Assembly (NCBI RefSeq): GCF_016597785.1
Contig: NZ_JAENJG010000001.1
Span: 1,426,001 to 1,490,000, forward strand
Source of the DNA: Leucobacter sp. L43
GTDB taxonomy: Bacteria; Actinomycetota; Actinomycetes; Actinomycetales; Microbacteriaceae
Direction of reading: 5' to 3'
Length of the DNA: 64,000 nt
A model generated the notes under the pieces. The model did not search any database, was not told where the DNA came from, and worked only from the letters and a program-made list of their open reading frames with translations. Shown in pieces: positions 51,601 through 62,582 of the stretch. How positions within the stretch are numbered: position 1 is the first letter of the stretch; each line of letters starts with the position of its first letter. The position numbers and the translations under genes are program-made.

Positions 51601-52866
51601 TCAGTCGCCGGATCGCGGCGGGCGCCGACCGACGTGCGGCAGATACCGCGGAATCCATCGCCCGAATCCGACGGCGCCGGCGACCGCGAGCAGCCCGGCG
51701 GCGACACTCGCAACGGGCAGCGACACTGCGGCGAGCCCGGAGACGGCGAGGGGCGCGACAGCGCCGCCGAAGTCCGTCAGCGTGCGCCATGCCGCGAGAA
51801 ACGGCGCCGGACGGTCGGCGGGCGCGAGGTCGGCGCCCAGCGTCATGTTGATGCCGCTCGACAGGCCGTTTCCGAGACCGACCACGATCGCGATCACGAG
51901 CAGCCAGACGCCGGCTCCCGGTAGGTCGTGCGTGCCCGCGAGCACGAGGAACCCGATCGCCATCACGACCATCGCAGGGAGGCTGGCCCACAGGCGGCCG
52001 AAGCGATCCATGATCTGGCCGCTCGTGTAGAAGAAGAGGAAGTCGACGGTGCCGGAGATGCCGACGACCAGCGCGACCTGCGTCGCGTCGAGTCCGATCG
52101 ACACTCCCCAGAGCGGGAGCAGCACGTCCTTGATCGACCGCATGCCGGAGAGGATCGCGGAGGCGCCTCCGATGCGCAGGAGCGCTGCCCCGCCGTCGCG
52201 CACCGCTCCGAGCACCCCCGGGCGGGATTCACTGGGGACGGTGCGCGACGCGGTGCTGCGCGCGCTTCGATCGGCGATGGCGTCGGGCGCTGCGCGTTCG
52301 GGATCGGGCGCCCAGGCGACGAGCGCTGCAGCGAGCACCAGGCACGCGGCGAATGCCCAGACCGGGGCCTCCGGATCGCCGGTCGTGGCGATCATGGCCG
52401 CGGCGAGGAACGGGCCGATGAACCGCCCGAGCCGGTTCGTTCCGCCGAGCAGCGACAGGGCCCGAGCCCGGAAGTGCAGCGGAACGCGCTTCGTCATGAA
52501 CGCGTGCCGCGCGAGCCCGAACGAGGCGGCGGCGAACCCGATGACGAGCACGGCTGCGCCGAGCAGCGCTGGAGTCGGGGCGAAGGCGACCCCGAGGCAG
52601 CCGAGCAGGGCGACGGCGGCGGCGAGCAGCATCGCCGCGCGTTCACCGGCTCGTGAGACCACCCAGCTCGCCGGAAGGTTGCCGAGCACCTGCCCGACGA
52701 CGGCCGCGGAGGCGATCACCCCGGCGAGCGCGATGCTCGCGCCCATCTCGACCGCGATGACGGCGACGAGCGGCAGAATCGCGTACTCGCCCAATGAGAA
52801 GAGCACCGACGGCCCGTAGATGCTCGGGGCCAGCCGCCAGAGGAACGCCGGAGCCGAATTCGTCAT
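51601..52866 (-). CDS. MFS transporter (drug-efflux type)
   Basis: A 421-residue twelve-segment carrier. It has TM1-2 (SIYGPSVLFSLGEYAILPLVAV), the loop SWVVSRAGERAAMLL and the FGLARHAFMTKRVPLHFRARAL segment, then a ~45-residue charged central loop. The second half includes SGQIMDRFGRLWASLP. Likely an exporter; substrate unknown. It lies 94 bases from the GT4 pair on the same strand. Confidence 0.8.
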   Translation of the reverse strand: MTNSAPAFLWRLAPSIYGPSVLFSLGEYAILPLVAVIAVEMGASIALAGVIASAAVVGQVLGNLPASWVVSRAGERAAMLLAAAVALLGCLGVAFAPTPALLGAAVLVIGFAAASFGLARHAFMTKRVPLHFRARALSLLGGTNRLGRFIGPFLAAAMIATTGDPEAPVWAFAACLVLAAALVAWAPDPERAAPDAIADRSARSTASRTVPSESRPGVLGAVRDGGAALLRIGGASAILSGMRSIKDVLLPLWGVSIGLDATQVALVVGISGTVDFLFFYTSGQIMDRFGRLWASLPAMVVMAIGFLVLAGTHDLPGAGVWLLVIAIVVGLGNGLSSGINMTLGADLAPADRPAPFLAAWRTLTDFGGAVAPLAVSGLAAVSLPVASVAAGLLAVAGAVGFGRWIPRYLPHVGRRPPRSGD

Positions 52867-52965
52867 ATCGGTTCCACAGTACTCTCAGCATCGCGCGCCG
52901 CCGGCCTCACGCGGCGCCGCGCTCCGGCGCCCTCCGCGCGCAGCGCCGCGTCGGCCTTGTCCCGG

Positions 52966-54141
52966 TCAGGATTCGCGCGTCGCCGACAGCACGGTGAAGA
53001 CGGCATTGCGCGCGAGCTGCCGCGTCGGCCCCACCTCTCGCTCGACGAGCGGTCGGTACCCGAGATGCGAGTTGAATACGAGCCGCAGTTCCCCGCCTGG
53101 CGCGAGCGCACGGCGGCACGCGCGGATGAGGCGATGACCGACTCCGGCGTGCACCGTGGCGCCGGTGTGGAACGGCGGGTTGAGCACGATCAGGTCCGCC
53201 CACGCATCGGGCACCGCCTCGAGCGCGTCGGAACGCTCGACGGCGATGCGATCCGCCACCCCCGCTGCCTGGGCCGTGAGGCGGGTGGCCGCGACGGCCG
53301 CCGTGGACTGATCGGTCGCCAGCACGCGCGCCTCGGGGAAGCGGCGCGCGGCCGACACGGCGAGCACACCGTTGCCGCATCCCAGATCGACGATCGTGGC
53401 GGGTTGCCGCTGCGTGTCGGCGAGCGTGGTGAGGAGCAGCCTGCTGCCGTGGTCGAGCACCGGGCCGCCGAATGTCGCACCGAAGGCCGCGAGCGAGAAG
53501 TCGAGATCTGGATCGGTGCCCCACCTCGGGAACGCGCTCTCCGTCGTCGCCGGCACTCGGGGCCCTGCCGCGCGGAGCACGCGCGACTTGCGCCAGCCGA
53601 GACCTGCCGAGACCTCCGCGAAATCGCGAGCGAGCACGTCATTCATCGCGCGCGTCATATGCTTCACGCGACCGCCGGCGAAGACGCGCACCTCCGGGTC
53701 CGCCCAGCGCGCGATCGCCCGAGACACCTCGGCGAGCGCGTCCAGGCCGCGCGGCAGTTGCACGAGCACGACCCGTGCCCCCGTCAGCGCAGCGGCATCG
53801 AGCCCGTGGTTCGTGTACCGGCCAGCCAACCGCATGCGCCGGGCGTTCTGAGCCAGGGCGCGCTCTCCGAGCAGCGGGTCCTGATGGGTCCGGATCCCCG
53901 CGACTCCGAACACGGTCGCGGCTCCGAGGGTGAGTGCGCCATGGCGGTCGCCGATGACGACGACGTCGTCGACTCCCAAGGGGACCTCGAATGGGTGGTC
54001 GGCCAAGTCGTCGGCCGCGGTGCGGAGGATGAGCTGGTCGGCGGCATCGAACGCTTGCAGCTCCGGCGCGTCGAAATCAGGTTCGCGCGTCAGCTGCGCG
54101 AACAGGGCCTCGAGTCGATCATCGGTATCGTGCGGACTCAC
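52966..54141 (-). CDS. Class I SAM-dependent methyltransferase, RlmG/RsmC-like
   Basis: A 391-residue protein with two halves. Residues 1-190 are a degenerate methyltransferase-like domain; residues about 215-391 are the catalytic domain with SAM motif IVDLGCGNGVLAVSAA, acidic ATDQS and the NPPFHTG motif typical of N2-guanine rRNA methyltransferases. The architecture is that of RlmG/RsmC, so 16S or 23S rRNA guanine methylation is likely. GTG 54141 overlaps the hspR stop as GTGA. Confidence 0.82.
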   Translation of the reverse strand: MSPHDTDDRLEALFAQLTREPDFDAPELQAFDAADQLILRTAADDLADHPFEVPLGVDDVVVIGDRHGALTLGAATVFGVAGIRTHQDPLLGERALAQNARRMRLAGRYTNHGLDAAALTGARVVLVQLPRGLDALAEVSRAIARWADPEVRVFAGGRVKHMTRAMNDVLARDFAEVSAGLGWRKSRVLRAAGPRVPATTESAFPRWGTDPDLDFSLAAFGATFGGPVLDHGSRLLLTTLADTQRQPATIVDLGCGNGVLAVSAARRFPEARVLATDQSTAAVAATRLTAQAAGVADRIAVERSDALEAVPDAWADLIVLNPPFHTGATVHAGVGHRLIRACRRALAPGGELRLVFNSHLGYRPLVEREVGPTRQLARNAVFTVLSATRES

Positions 54142-54560
54142 GGCTGCCACACGACGACCTCGGCGTTGCGCCGCATGCGTGTGCCGCGACGGAGGGTGAC
54201 CACTTCTCCCCCGGCGGATCCGGCCGCGAAGACGCGGCGGTCGGGGCGCTGCAGTCGTTCCTCCGTCAGTGCGCGTTCGAGGTCGCGCACGCGATCCTCG
54301 AGACGGCGCACCTGGTCTTCGAGCTCGAGCACGCGGCGGATGCCCTCGAGGCTGAGCCCTTCTGCGGAGAGACGCGCGACCTCTCGCAACCTGGCCACGT
54401 CGTGCAGCGAGTACCGCCTGGTGTTCCCGCGGGTGCGCTGCGGTGAGACGAGTCCGATGCGGTCGTACTGCCGCAGGGTCTGGGGGTGCATCTCGGCGAG
54501 CTCTGCGGCCGCGGCAATGGCGAATACCGGCGTGAAACGGTCTAGTTGCGGATTCGCCAT
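54138..54560 (-). CDS. hspR: HspR, MerR-family heat-shock repressor
   Basis: A 140-residue MerR protein with winged HTH (FAIAAAAELAEMHPQTLRQYDRIGL region, then QRTRGNTRRYSLHDVARLREV), a coiled-coil helix (LELEDQVRRLEDRVRDLERAL) and a basic tail. HspR binds HAIR operators upstream of dnaK with DnaK as co-repressor. Two HAIR sites are present at 58155-58237. It is separated from dnaJ by a 15-bp hairpin and coupled to the methyltransferase gene downstream. Confidence 0.92.
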   Translation of the reverse strand: MANPQLDRFTPVFAIAAAAELAEMHPQTLRQYDRIGLVSPQRTRGNTRRYSLHDVARLREVARLSAEGLSLEGIRRVLELEDQVRRLEDRVRDLERALTEERLQRPDRRVFAAGSAGGEVVTLRRGTRMRRNAEVVVWQP

Positions 54561-54588
54561 GATGCTGACCTGCTTTCGTGTGGCTCGT

Positions 54589-54632
54589 CGAGGAGCGCAG
54601 TGCGGGCCGCACGGCCGGCACTGCGCTCCTCG
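54589..54632 (-). terminator. 15-bp hairpin between dnaJ and hspR
   Basis: CGAGGAGCGCAGTGC (54589-54603) pairs perfectly with GCACTGCGCTCCTCG (54618-54632); the loop contains a further GGCCG/CGGCC stem. It starts 15 bases after the dnaJ stop and would reduce or stabilise transcription into hspR. Confidence 0.65.
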
Positions 54633-54647
54633 CTCAATGAGAGGAGA

Positions 54648-55601
54648 TTATCCCTTCGCGCGAGCCAGGAGATCGGCTCGCGGGTTCTCCTGCGGTTCGA
54701 CGTCGCGGAACGCTTCGAGCGCCGCCTTCGCCTCTGGCGACAGATGCGAGGGAACCACGATCTGCACCTCGGCGAGAAGGTCGCCGGTGCCCTTCGAGCT
54801 CGACACTCCGCGCCCCTTGACGCGAAGCACGCGGCCGCTCGGCGTGCCGGGCTGCACCTTGAGCTTCACCGGAGCGCCACCGAGTGTCGGCACTTCGACC
54901 GTCGCCCCCAGCGCCGCTTCGGAGAACGTCACCGGTAGCTTCACGCGGAGGTTCTGGCCGTCGCGCTCGAACACGGGGTGCTTGCGCACGCTCACGGTGA
55001 GAATGATGTCTCCCGCTGGTCCGCCCGTGGGGCTCGGTTCGCCCTTGCCGCGCACTTTGATCTTCTGGCCGTCGGAGACCCCTGCAGGGATCTTCACCTT
55101 GACCGAACCGGTCGAGGCCTGCAACGTGACCGTCTTACCCTGCACCGCCGTCTCGAAGTCGAGGGTCGTCGTGGCCTGGATGTCACGCCCGGACTGCGGC
55201 CCGCGCGGTGGAGCTCCGCCGAACATGCCTCCGAAGATGTCTTCGAAGCCCTGAGGGCCGCCCGACTGGAAATGGGTGTTGCGCGCGCCTCCGCCGAACA
55301 TGCCGCCGAAAACGTCCTCGAAGCCCTGGTTTCCGCCGCCACCCGCGGTGAAGCGGGCACCGCCGGCGCCCATCGCGCGGATCTGATCGTACTCGGCGCG
55401 CTGCTCGGGGTCGGAGAGCACCGAGTACGCCTCGCTGATCTCCTTGAATTTCGCCTCGGCAACCGCGTCACCCGGGTTGGAATCCGGGTGGTACTTGCGC
55501 GCGAGCTTGCGGTAGGTCTTCTTCAGCTCGGCGTCGCCGACATCTTTCGAGACGCCGAGAAGCTGGTAGAAGTCTTTATCGAGCCAATCCTGACTAGCCA
55601 T
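54648..55601 (-). CDS. dnaJ: J-domain co-chaperone DnaJ, zinc-finger-less (CbpA-like)
   Basis: A 317-residue protein. It has a J domain (residues 9-75: DFYQLLGVSKDVGDAELKKT, HPD in KYHPDSNPG), a Gly/Phe-rich region with duplicated GFEDVFGGMFGG and GFEDIFGGMFGG units, then the two C-terminal substrate domains. No CXXCXGXG zinc-finger repeats are present, so it is a type II (CbpA-like) DnaJ. It stimulates DnaK ATPase activity. ATG 55601 overlaps the grpE stop by 8 bases. Confidence 0.92.
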   Translation of the reverse strand: MASQDWLDKDFYQLLGVSKDVGDAELKKTYRKLARKYHPDSNPGDAVAEAKFKEISEAYSVLSDPEQRAEYDQIRAMGAGGARFTAGGGGNQGFEDVFGGMFGGGARNTHFQSGGPQGFEDIFGGMFGGAPPRGPQSGRDIQATTTLDFETAVQGKTVTLQASTGSVKVKIPAGVSDGQKIKVRGKGEPSPTGGPAGDIILTVSVRKHPVFERDGQNLRVKLPVTFSEAALGATVEVPTLGGAPVKLKVQPGTPSGRVLRVKGRGVSSSKGTGDLLAEVQIVVPSHLSPEAKAALEAFRDVEPQENPRADLLARAKG

Positions 55602-56205
55602 CCGCTCCCACCGCCACCGCGACCTTGGCGGGGCGCAGTTCGACCTCGCCGATGCGATATCCGCGCTCGATGACGTCGAGCACCGTGTGCTGCTCGGTGC
55701 CGGGAACCGGAACCTGTGCAATGGCCTCGTGGATCTGCGGGTCGAACACTTCACCCGTTTCACCGAAGCTCTGCACGCCGATGCGCTCGAACGTTCCGCG
55801 AATCTTCTGGGCGATCGTTGCGAACGCCGTGCCCTCTGCCAGATCGCCGTGCTTCTCAGCGCGATCCAGATCGTCGAGCACCGTCAGCATCGGGGAGACC
55901 GCCGCTGCGATCGCCCGCTGCTTCTCGACAGCCGCATTCGACTCCGTGCGCTTCCGATAGTTGGCGTACTCGGCCGTCAGCCTCCGCAGATCATCGAGAT
56001 ACGGGTTGTCCGCCTCGTTGCCCGCCGCTGCCTCGTTCGCCGCGTCGGCGTCCGCTGCGGCGTCGCTCTGCTCCGCTCCCAGAATGTCATCGACCGTGAG
56101 ATCGGGCTGGGGCGAGGAGCCGGAGTCCTGCGACTCCGGCTCCTGAGCAGGAACCTCGTCAGCGTTCGGGTCTTCCCCGGGCGTGCGCTGTTCCTCGTTC
56201 GCCAT
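55594..56205 (-). CDS. grpE: GrpE nucleotide exchange factor
   Basis: A 203-residue cofactor that releases ADP from DnaK. The first ~65 residues are an acidic low-complexity tail, then a long coiled coil (YLDDLRRLTAEYANYRKRTES) and the beta domain (FDPQIHEAIAQVPVPGTEQH, VIERGYRIGEVELRPAKVAV). It starts 2 bases after the dnaK stop, so it is co-translated. Confidence 0.95.
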   Translation of the reverse strand: MANEEQRTPGEDPNADEVPAQEPESQDSGSSPQPDLTVDDILGAEQSDAAADADAANEAAAGNEADNPYLDDLRRLTAEYANYRKRTESNAAVEKQRAIAAAVSPMLTVLDDLDRAEKHGDLAEGTAFATIAQKIRGTFERIGVQSFGETGEVFDPQIHEAIAQVPVPGTEQHTVLDVIERGYRIGEVELRPAKVAVAVGADG

Positions 56206-56207
56206 GG

Positions 56208-58237
<2,030 letters not shown>

Positions 58238-58262
58238 TCTCAGAATGAGAAGTGCGAACGTC

Positions 58263-58577
58263 TCAGCGCTCGTCCGAGCTCACGTGCACGACGAAGTCGT
58301 ACTCCTGGAATTCGGCGACCTCGACAGCCCACCTCGCCCGCACGAACTCGACGTGAGCCGGATGGTCGTTGTAGGCGCGGAACGCGCTCTCGTCGAGGAA
58401 CACCATGGAGAACTGCCATTCCAGGCCGCTCTTCGGACTGATCTGGCGCTGCACGGTGAACCCGTTCACGCCGGGAATCTGCGCGAGATCACGCGCCGCC
58501 GACTCCAAGAACTCCGCCTCCTCGGAAGACCCGCTGGCGTGGATGAGGCGGAAAACGACGGTGTGCTGGATGGGCAT
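58263..58577 (-). CDS. Dabb (stress-responsive A/B barrel) family protein
   Basis: A 104-residue single-domain protein: MPIQHTVVFRLIHASGSSEE, VNGFTVQRQISPKSGLEW and FRAYNDHPAHVEFVRARW match the Dabb fold. Role unknown. It lies upstream of dnaK on the same strand, with the HAIR promoter between them, so it is not in the heat-shock operon. Only distantly similar to the Dabb protein at 27771-28073. Confidence 0.85.
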   Translation of the reverse strand: MPIQHTVVFRLIHASGSSEEAEFLESAARDLAQIPGVNGFTVQRQISPKSGLEWQFSMVFLDESAFRAYNDHPAHVEFVRARWAVEVAEFQEYDFVVHVSSDER

Positions 58578-58729
58578 TCTGGCTCCTCGGGTCAGGGAAG
58601 CTCCTGCGCCTCCGGCCCGAGCCTACGGCGGAGCGGAAGCGCGCACCAGGGAACCAACGGAAGATGACGGAGCCATGAACGGCAGCGAAGCTCCTCACCC
58701 CGAGCCGTGACGGGGCTACGCTGAATCCC

Positions 58730-60049
58730 ATGAGCGACCACGTGCTGCCGGCCCCCGCCGCGTCGGGCCCAGCCGCCCCCGCCTCCGTGAAGAAGCGAAC
58801 CGTGTTCGCCTGGTCGCTGTGGGACTGGGGGTCGGCATCGTTCAACGCGGTCGTCACGACCTTCGTCTTCAGCGTCTACATCACGAGCGCCCCGTTCGGC
58901 CCGGAAGAGCGGGTCTCGGCCGAGCTCGGGATCGCGTTGCTCGTCGCCGGCATCGTCGTCGCGCTGTTCGCGCCGGTGATCGGGCGCCTCACCGACCAAG
59001 CGGGACGCCGGAAGACCTGGCTCGGCATCAACACCGGCATCGTCGTCGTCTCCACCCTGCTGATGGTGCTCGTGGCCCCGGACGAGCAGTTCTTGATCTT
59101 CGGCCTCGTGCTGCTCGCGATCGGCAACGTCGCCTTCGAGTTCGCGAGCGTCGGCTACAACGCGATGCTGGGGCAGATCGCGAACAACGGCAACGTCGGC
59201 AAGATCTCGGGCCTGGGCTGGGGCATGGGGTACCTCGGCGGGATCGTACTGCTCGCCCTCATCCTCGTCGGGTTCATCTTCCCCGAGGTCGGCTGGTTCG
59301 GCGTCACCTCGGATGGCGCCTGGAACGTGCGCATCGCCATGCTCCTCGCCGCCGCGTGGTTCGCCGTCTTCGCGATCCCCGTCTTCTTCGCGGTGCCCGA
59401 GATCCCGGCGGCCGCTCACCCCGAGAGCAAGGGACGCTGGTTCCTGCGCGCATACGCCGACGTGTTCCGGAGCGTCGCCGGCCTCTGGCGCGATGCGCGG
59501 CACACCCTGCACTTCCTCATCGCGAGCGCCGTGTTCCGCGACGGGCTCGCAGGAGTCTTCACGTTCGGCGGAGTGATCGCCGCGCGGAGCTTCGGGTTCG
59601 ACAACACGACCGTGATCCTCTTCGCCATCGCGGCGAACGTCGTCGCGGGGCTGGCGACGATCCTCGTCGGCTTCTTCGAGGATCAGCTGGGGGCGAAGCG
59701 CGTCATGGTCTGGTCGATCGTGCTCATGGTCATCTGCGCCATGCTCGTCTTCGCGCTGCACGACTCGGGCTCGTGGGTGTTCTGGATCTTCGGTCTCCTG
59801 CTCTGCATCTTCGTCGGACCGGTGCAGTCGGCGAGCCGCTCGTTCCTCGCCCGGCTCATTCCGCCGGGCCGAGAAGGAGAGATCTTCGGCCTCTACGCCA
59901 CCACCGGCCGCGCGGTCTCGTTCCTGGCACCCGCGGGCTTCACCATCGCGATCGCGATCGGGGGCGCGACCATCTTCGGCATCATCGGCATCGGAGCCGT
60001 GCTGCTCATCGGGCTCCTGCTGCTGCTTCCGGTGCGCGCCCCCAGGTGA
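58730..60049 (+). CDS. UMF1-family MFS transporter
   Basis: A 439-residue twelve-segment protein with the UMF1 hallmark near the N-terminus, FAWSLWDWGSASFNAVVTTF, followed by FAPVIGRLTDQAGRRKTWL. UMF1 (Atg22-like) proteins are vacuole/efflux-type carriers, often for amino acids; the substrate in bacteria is unknown. -10 TACGCT (58717-58722) is 7 bases before ATG 58730, so it is probably leaderless. Confidence 0.88.
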   Translation: MSDHVLPAPAASGPAAPASVKKRTVFAWSLWDWGSASFNAVVTTFVFSVYITSAPFGPEERVSAELGIALLVAGIVVALFAPVIGRLTDQAGRRKTWLGINTGIVVVSTLLMVLVAPDEQFLIFGLVLLAIGNVAFEFASVGYNAMLGQIANNGNVGKISGLGWGMGYLGGIVLLALILVGFIFPEVGWFGVTSDGAWNVRIAMLLAAAWFAVFAIPVFFAVPEIPAAAHPESKGRWFLRAYADVFRSVAGLWRDARHTLHFLIASAVFRDGLAGVFTFGGVIAARSFGFDNTTVILFAIAANVVAGLATILVGFFEDQLGAKRVMVWSIVLMVICAMLVFALHDSGSWVFWIFGLLLCIFVGPVQSASRSFLARLIPPGREGEIFGLYATTGRAVSFLAPAGFTIAIAIGGATIFGIIGIGAVLLIGLLLLLPVRAPR

Positions 60050-60087
60050 GGCGCGCAGCACGGGCCCTGGGGCAGTAGCCTGTTCGG

Positions 60088-61362
60088 GTGGCCCGTCCTG
60101 AACTTTCCGCCGAGCAGCTCGCCGTCTACGAACGCATCGAGCACACCCGCGAGCACCTGTTCATCACCGGCCGCGCCGGCACCGGTAAGTCGACCATCCT
60201 GAACCACCTCTCGTGGAACACGAGCAAGATCATCGCGGTATGCGCCCCCACCGGCGTGGCCGCGCTCAACGTCGGCGGGCAGACGATCCACTCGCTGCTC
60301 CGGCTGCCCACCGGCATCATCGCGGACCACGAGCTGGATCAGCCCGCTGAGCTCAAGAAGATGCTCGCCGCGATCGACACCCTCGTCATCGACGAGATCT
60401 CCATGGTGTCGGCCGACCTGATGGACGCGATCGACCGATCGCTGCGCCTCGCGCGCGGCAAGAAGCACGATCCGTTCGGCGGCGCGCAGATCATCATGTT
60501 CGGCGACCCCTACCAATTGCCGCCCGTGCCTCCGCGCGACCCCCACGAGCGCGCCTACTTCGCGGACACGTACCGCTCGCTGTGGTTCTTCGACGCCAAC
60601 GTGTGGACATCGACGCCGCTCTCGACCATCGAACTGCTCGAAGTGCACCGTCAGCGCGACGACCGTTTCAAACAGATTCTCGGCGCGGTGCGCCACGGGG
60701 TCGTGACCGAGGATCAGGCGCACGAGCTGAACTCGGCGGGCGCGCGGCCAGCCCCGCGCGACGTCATCACCCTCGCCACGACGAACGCCACGGTGAATCG
60801 CCTCAACGCCCAGCGCCTCTCCGAGATCACCGGCTCATCGCTTCGCGCGGTCGCCGAGATCAACGGCGAGTTCCGCGAGAACACCTACCCCGCCGACGAG
60901 GTGCTCGAGCTGAAACCGGGAGCGCAGGTGATGTTCCTGCGGAACGACTCGGACGGGCGCTGGGTGAACGGCACGATCGGCTCCGTCTCGCGCGTCGACG
61001 GGACCGTGTGGGTCGAGGTGGATCGCGAGGAGTTCGAGGTCGAACCGATGGTCTGGGAGCGGTACCGCTACCGGTACGACGCCGAGACGAAGAAACTCGA
61101 GAAAGAGGTAGTGGCTGAGTTCGAGCAGTTTCCGCTGCGCCTCGCCTGGGCGGTCACCGTGCACAAGTCGCAGGGACACACCTACAACGCAGCGGTCGTC
61201 GATCTCGGACCCAGAGCCTTCAGCGCGGGTCAGACGTATGTGGCGTTGAGCCGCGTGCGCTCACTCGACGGCCTGTACCTGCAGCGTCCGCTGCAGCCGC
61301 GCGACGTCATCGTCGACCCCAATGTCGTCCGGTTCATGCGCGGCAAAGAAGAGTCCGTCTGA
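60088..61362 (+). CDS. PIF1-like ATP-dependent DNA helicase
   Basis: A 424-residue superfamily 1B helicase. Motifs: Walker A ITGRAGTGKST (residues 25-35), motif II TLVIDEISMVSADLMD, motif III FGDPYQLPPV, and the C-terminal TVHKSQGHTY and YVALSRVRSLDGLYL. Unwinds 5' to 3', with roles at G-quadruplexes or recombination intermediates in the family. It starts with GTG 60088; -10 TAGCCT (60076-60081) is 6 bases upstream, so it is probably leaderless. Confidence 0.9.
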   Translation: MARPELSAEQLAVYERIEHTREHLFITGRAGTGKSTILNHLSWNTSKIIAVCAPTGVAALNVGGQTIHSLLRLPTGIIADHELDQPAELKKMLAAIDTLVIDEISMVSADLMDAIDRSLRLARGKKHDPFGGAQIIMFGDPYQLPPVPPRDPHERAYFADTYRSLWFFDANVWTSTPLSTIELLEVHRQRDDRFKQILGAVRHGVVTEDQAHELNSAGARPAPRDVITLATTNATVNRLNAQRLSEITGSSLRAVAEINGEFRENTYPADEVLELKPGAQVMFLRNDSDGRWVNGTIGSVSRVDGTVWVEVDREEFEVEPMVWERYRYRYDAETKKLEKEVVAEFEQFPLRLAWAVTVHKSQGHTYNAAVVDLGPRAFSAGQTYVALSRVRSLDGLYLQRPLQPRDVIVDPNVVRFMRGKEESV

Positions 61363-61396
61363 GCGGAAGCACTCGCCGCAAAGACAGTACGCGTGC

Positions 61397-61421
61397 GGGG
61401 ATCGGGCTCCGCCCGATCCCC
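61397..61421. terminator. Terminator between convergent helicase and heme oxygenase genes
   Basis: GGGGATCGGG (61397-61406), loop CTCCG, CCCGATCCCC (61412-61421): a perfect 10-bp stem located 34 bases after the helicase stop and 24 bases after the heme oxygenase stop, usable from either side. Confidence 0.75.
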
Positions 61422-61445
61422 TGATCCTGCATCGCGTGACGGCGA

Positions 61446-62459
61446 CTACGCCACCGCGAGCTTCGCCTGGCCCAGATCGCGGAAAACCGCCGTGTTGAAT
61501 GCGTACGCCGCGCGCACCTCGTCGAGCATCCGGGCGCGCTCGGCCTCGTCGAGCTGCTCGCCGAGAACATCGAGCGCCGCCCGGTACTGATGCTTGAACT
61601 CGGCGAGATCGCCCAGCTCGGAGAAATCGTAGAACGCGATGCCGGCGCTCGGCAGATCGTGCTGCTTCGCGACGCGCTTCGCGATGTACTGCCCGCCCGA
61701 GAGGTCGCCGAGATACCGCGTGTAGTGATGCGCGACCACGCCGGCCGCCCAGCCCTCAGCCGCGACCTCCCGCATGCGCGCCGCATACTCGAGCGTTGCA
61801 GGAACGGCGACGATCTGCTCGCGCCAGTCGGCGCCGATGAGGTGCACGAGGTCCGCCTCGAGTGCTGGCAGACGCACGAGCGACGGCGAATGGAAACCGG
61901 CGAAGCGCGGGTCTGCGGCGACCTGATCAGCGGCAGCCTCGAGGGCTTCGTACATGAAGTAATGCTGTGCGACGAGATCGATGTAGTCCTGCAGCGACCC
62001 CTTCCCGCGCATGATGTCTTCCATGAACGTCGCCCCCTCGCTGTCGGAGTGATCCGACCACGAGCTCTCACGGATGACGACGGAGAACGGCCGGTCCTCT
62101 GGCGCTGCGGCTGGCGCGTCGACGGACGCATCCGCAGCGTCGCTCTGCGGCTGCGCGCCGTGCTCGTCGCGCGCCGGCACACCGAGCTTCGCGCACGCCG
62201 CGGTGTAGAGCGCGACGACCTCTCGCCGGATCTCCGGTCGCTCCGTGATCGGGCCACCGGGCCATTCCACCGTCAGTTCGTGCTCTCCCTCGGCATCCGT
62301 CACGAGCCATCGACCGGAGGCGCCGGTCACGCCCACCATGGTGCTCGAGGTGGCGCCGGGGTACCCGAAAGCACGCGCGATCAGGAGGTTGTCGGCCATA
62401 TGGTCGCCGTTCATGTGCCGGGTCACGCCCGAGATCACGTCATCCGAAAAATTCGTCAC
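61446..62459 (-). CDS. DUF2470-heme oxygenase fusion, biliverdin-forming
   Basis: A 337-residue two-domain protein. Residues 1-95 are a DUF2470 (HugZ-type heme-utilisation) domain with HMNGDHMADNLLIARAFG. After an Ala/Asp linker (about 95-125), residues about 126-337 are an HmuO-like heme oxygenase: HSDSEGATFMEDIMRG (proximal His region), YLGDLSGGQ (distal helix glycines). It probably cleaves heme to release iron. -10 TAGACT (62466-62471) is 6 bases before GTG 62459, so it is probably leaderless. An upstream GTG at 62462 adds one residue. Confidence 0.88.
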   Translation of the reverse strand: MTNFSDDVISGVTRHMNGDHMADNLLIARAFGYPGATSSTMVGVTGASGRWLVTDAEGEHELTVEWPGGPITERPEIRREVVALYTAACAKLGVPARDEHGAQPQSDAADASVDAPAAAPEDRPFSVVIRESSWSDHSDSEGATFMEDIMRGKGSLQDYIDLVAQHYFMYEALEAAADQVAADPRFAGFHSPSLVRLPALEADLVHLIGADWREQIVAVPATLEYAARMREVAAEGWAAGVVAHHYTRYLGDLSGGQYIAKRVAKQHDLPSAGIAFYDFSELGDLAEFKHQYRAALDVLGEQLDEAERARMLDEVRAAYAFNTAVFRDLGQAKLAVA

Positions 62460-62465
62460 CACGTC

Positions 62466-62490
62466 AGTCTAGTAAGGGTGGCCTCACTTC
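62466..62490 (-). promoter_or_regulatory. Heme oxygenase promoter overlapped by a probable DtxR/IdeR box
   Basis: Minus-strand -10 TAGACT (62466-62471) directly follows GAAGTGAGGCCACCCTTAC, a partial match to the DtxR consensus TTAGGTTAGCCTAACCTAA: the half-sites TGAGGC and CCTTAC are recognisable. Overlap with the -10 is the usual place for iron-dependent repression of heme oxygenase genes. Confidence 0.45.
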
Positions 62491-62537
62491 GCCCTACCCG
62501 GCGCCAAACTTCCCAGTCGCACGCAGTAGACTCCCGT

Positions 62538-62582
62538 GTGTTCTGTGTCCAATTCACCTTCGAGATTGGCGGTCGAATTTGA
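62538..62582 (+). CDS. Possible 14-residue leader ORF coupled to the lipoprotein gene
   Basis: GTG 62538 lies 5 bases after a -10-like TAGACT (62527-62532); the frame reads VFCVQFTFEIGGRI and its TGA overlaps the TTG start of the lipoprotein gene (TTGA). The lipoprotein start has a weak Shine-Dalgarno, so coupling is conceivable. Too short to be sure. Confidence 0.25.
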   Translation: MFCVQFTFEIGGRI

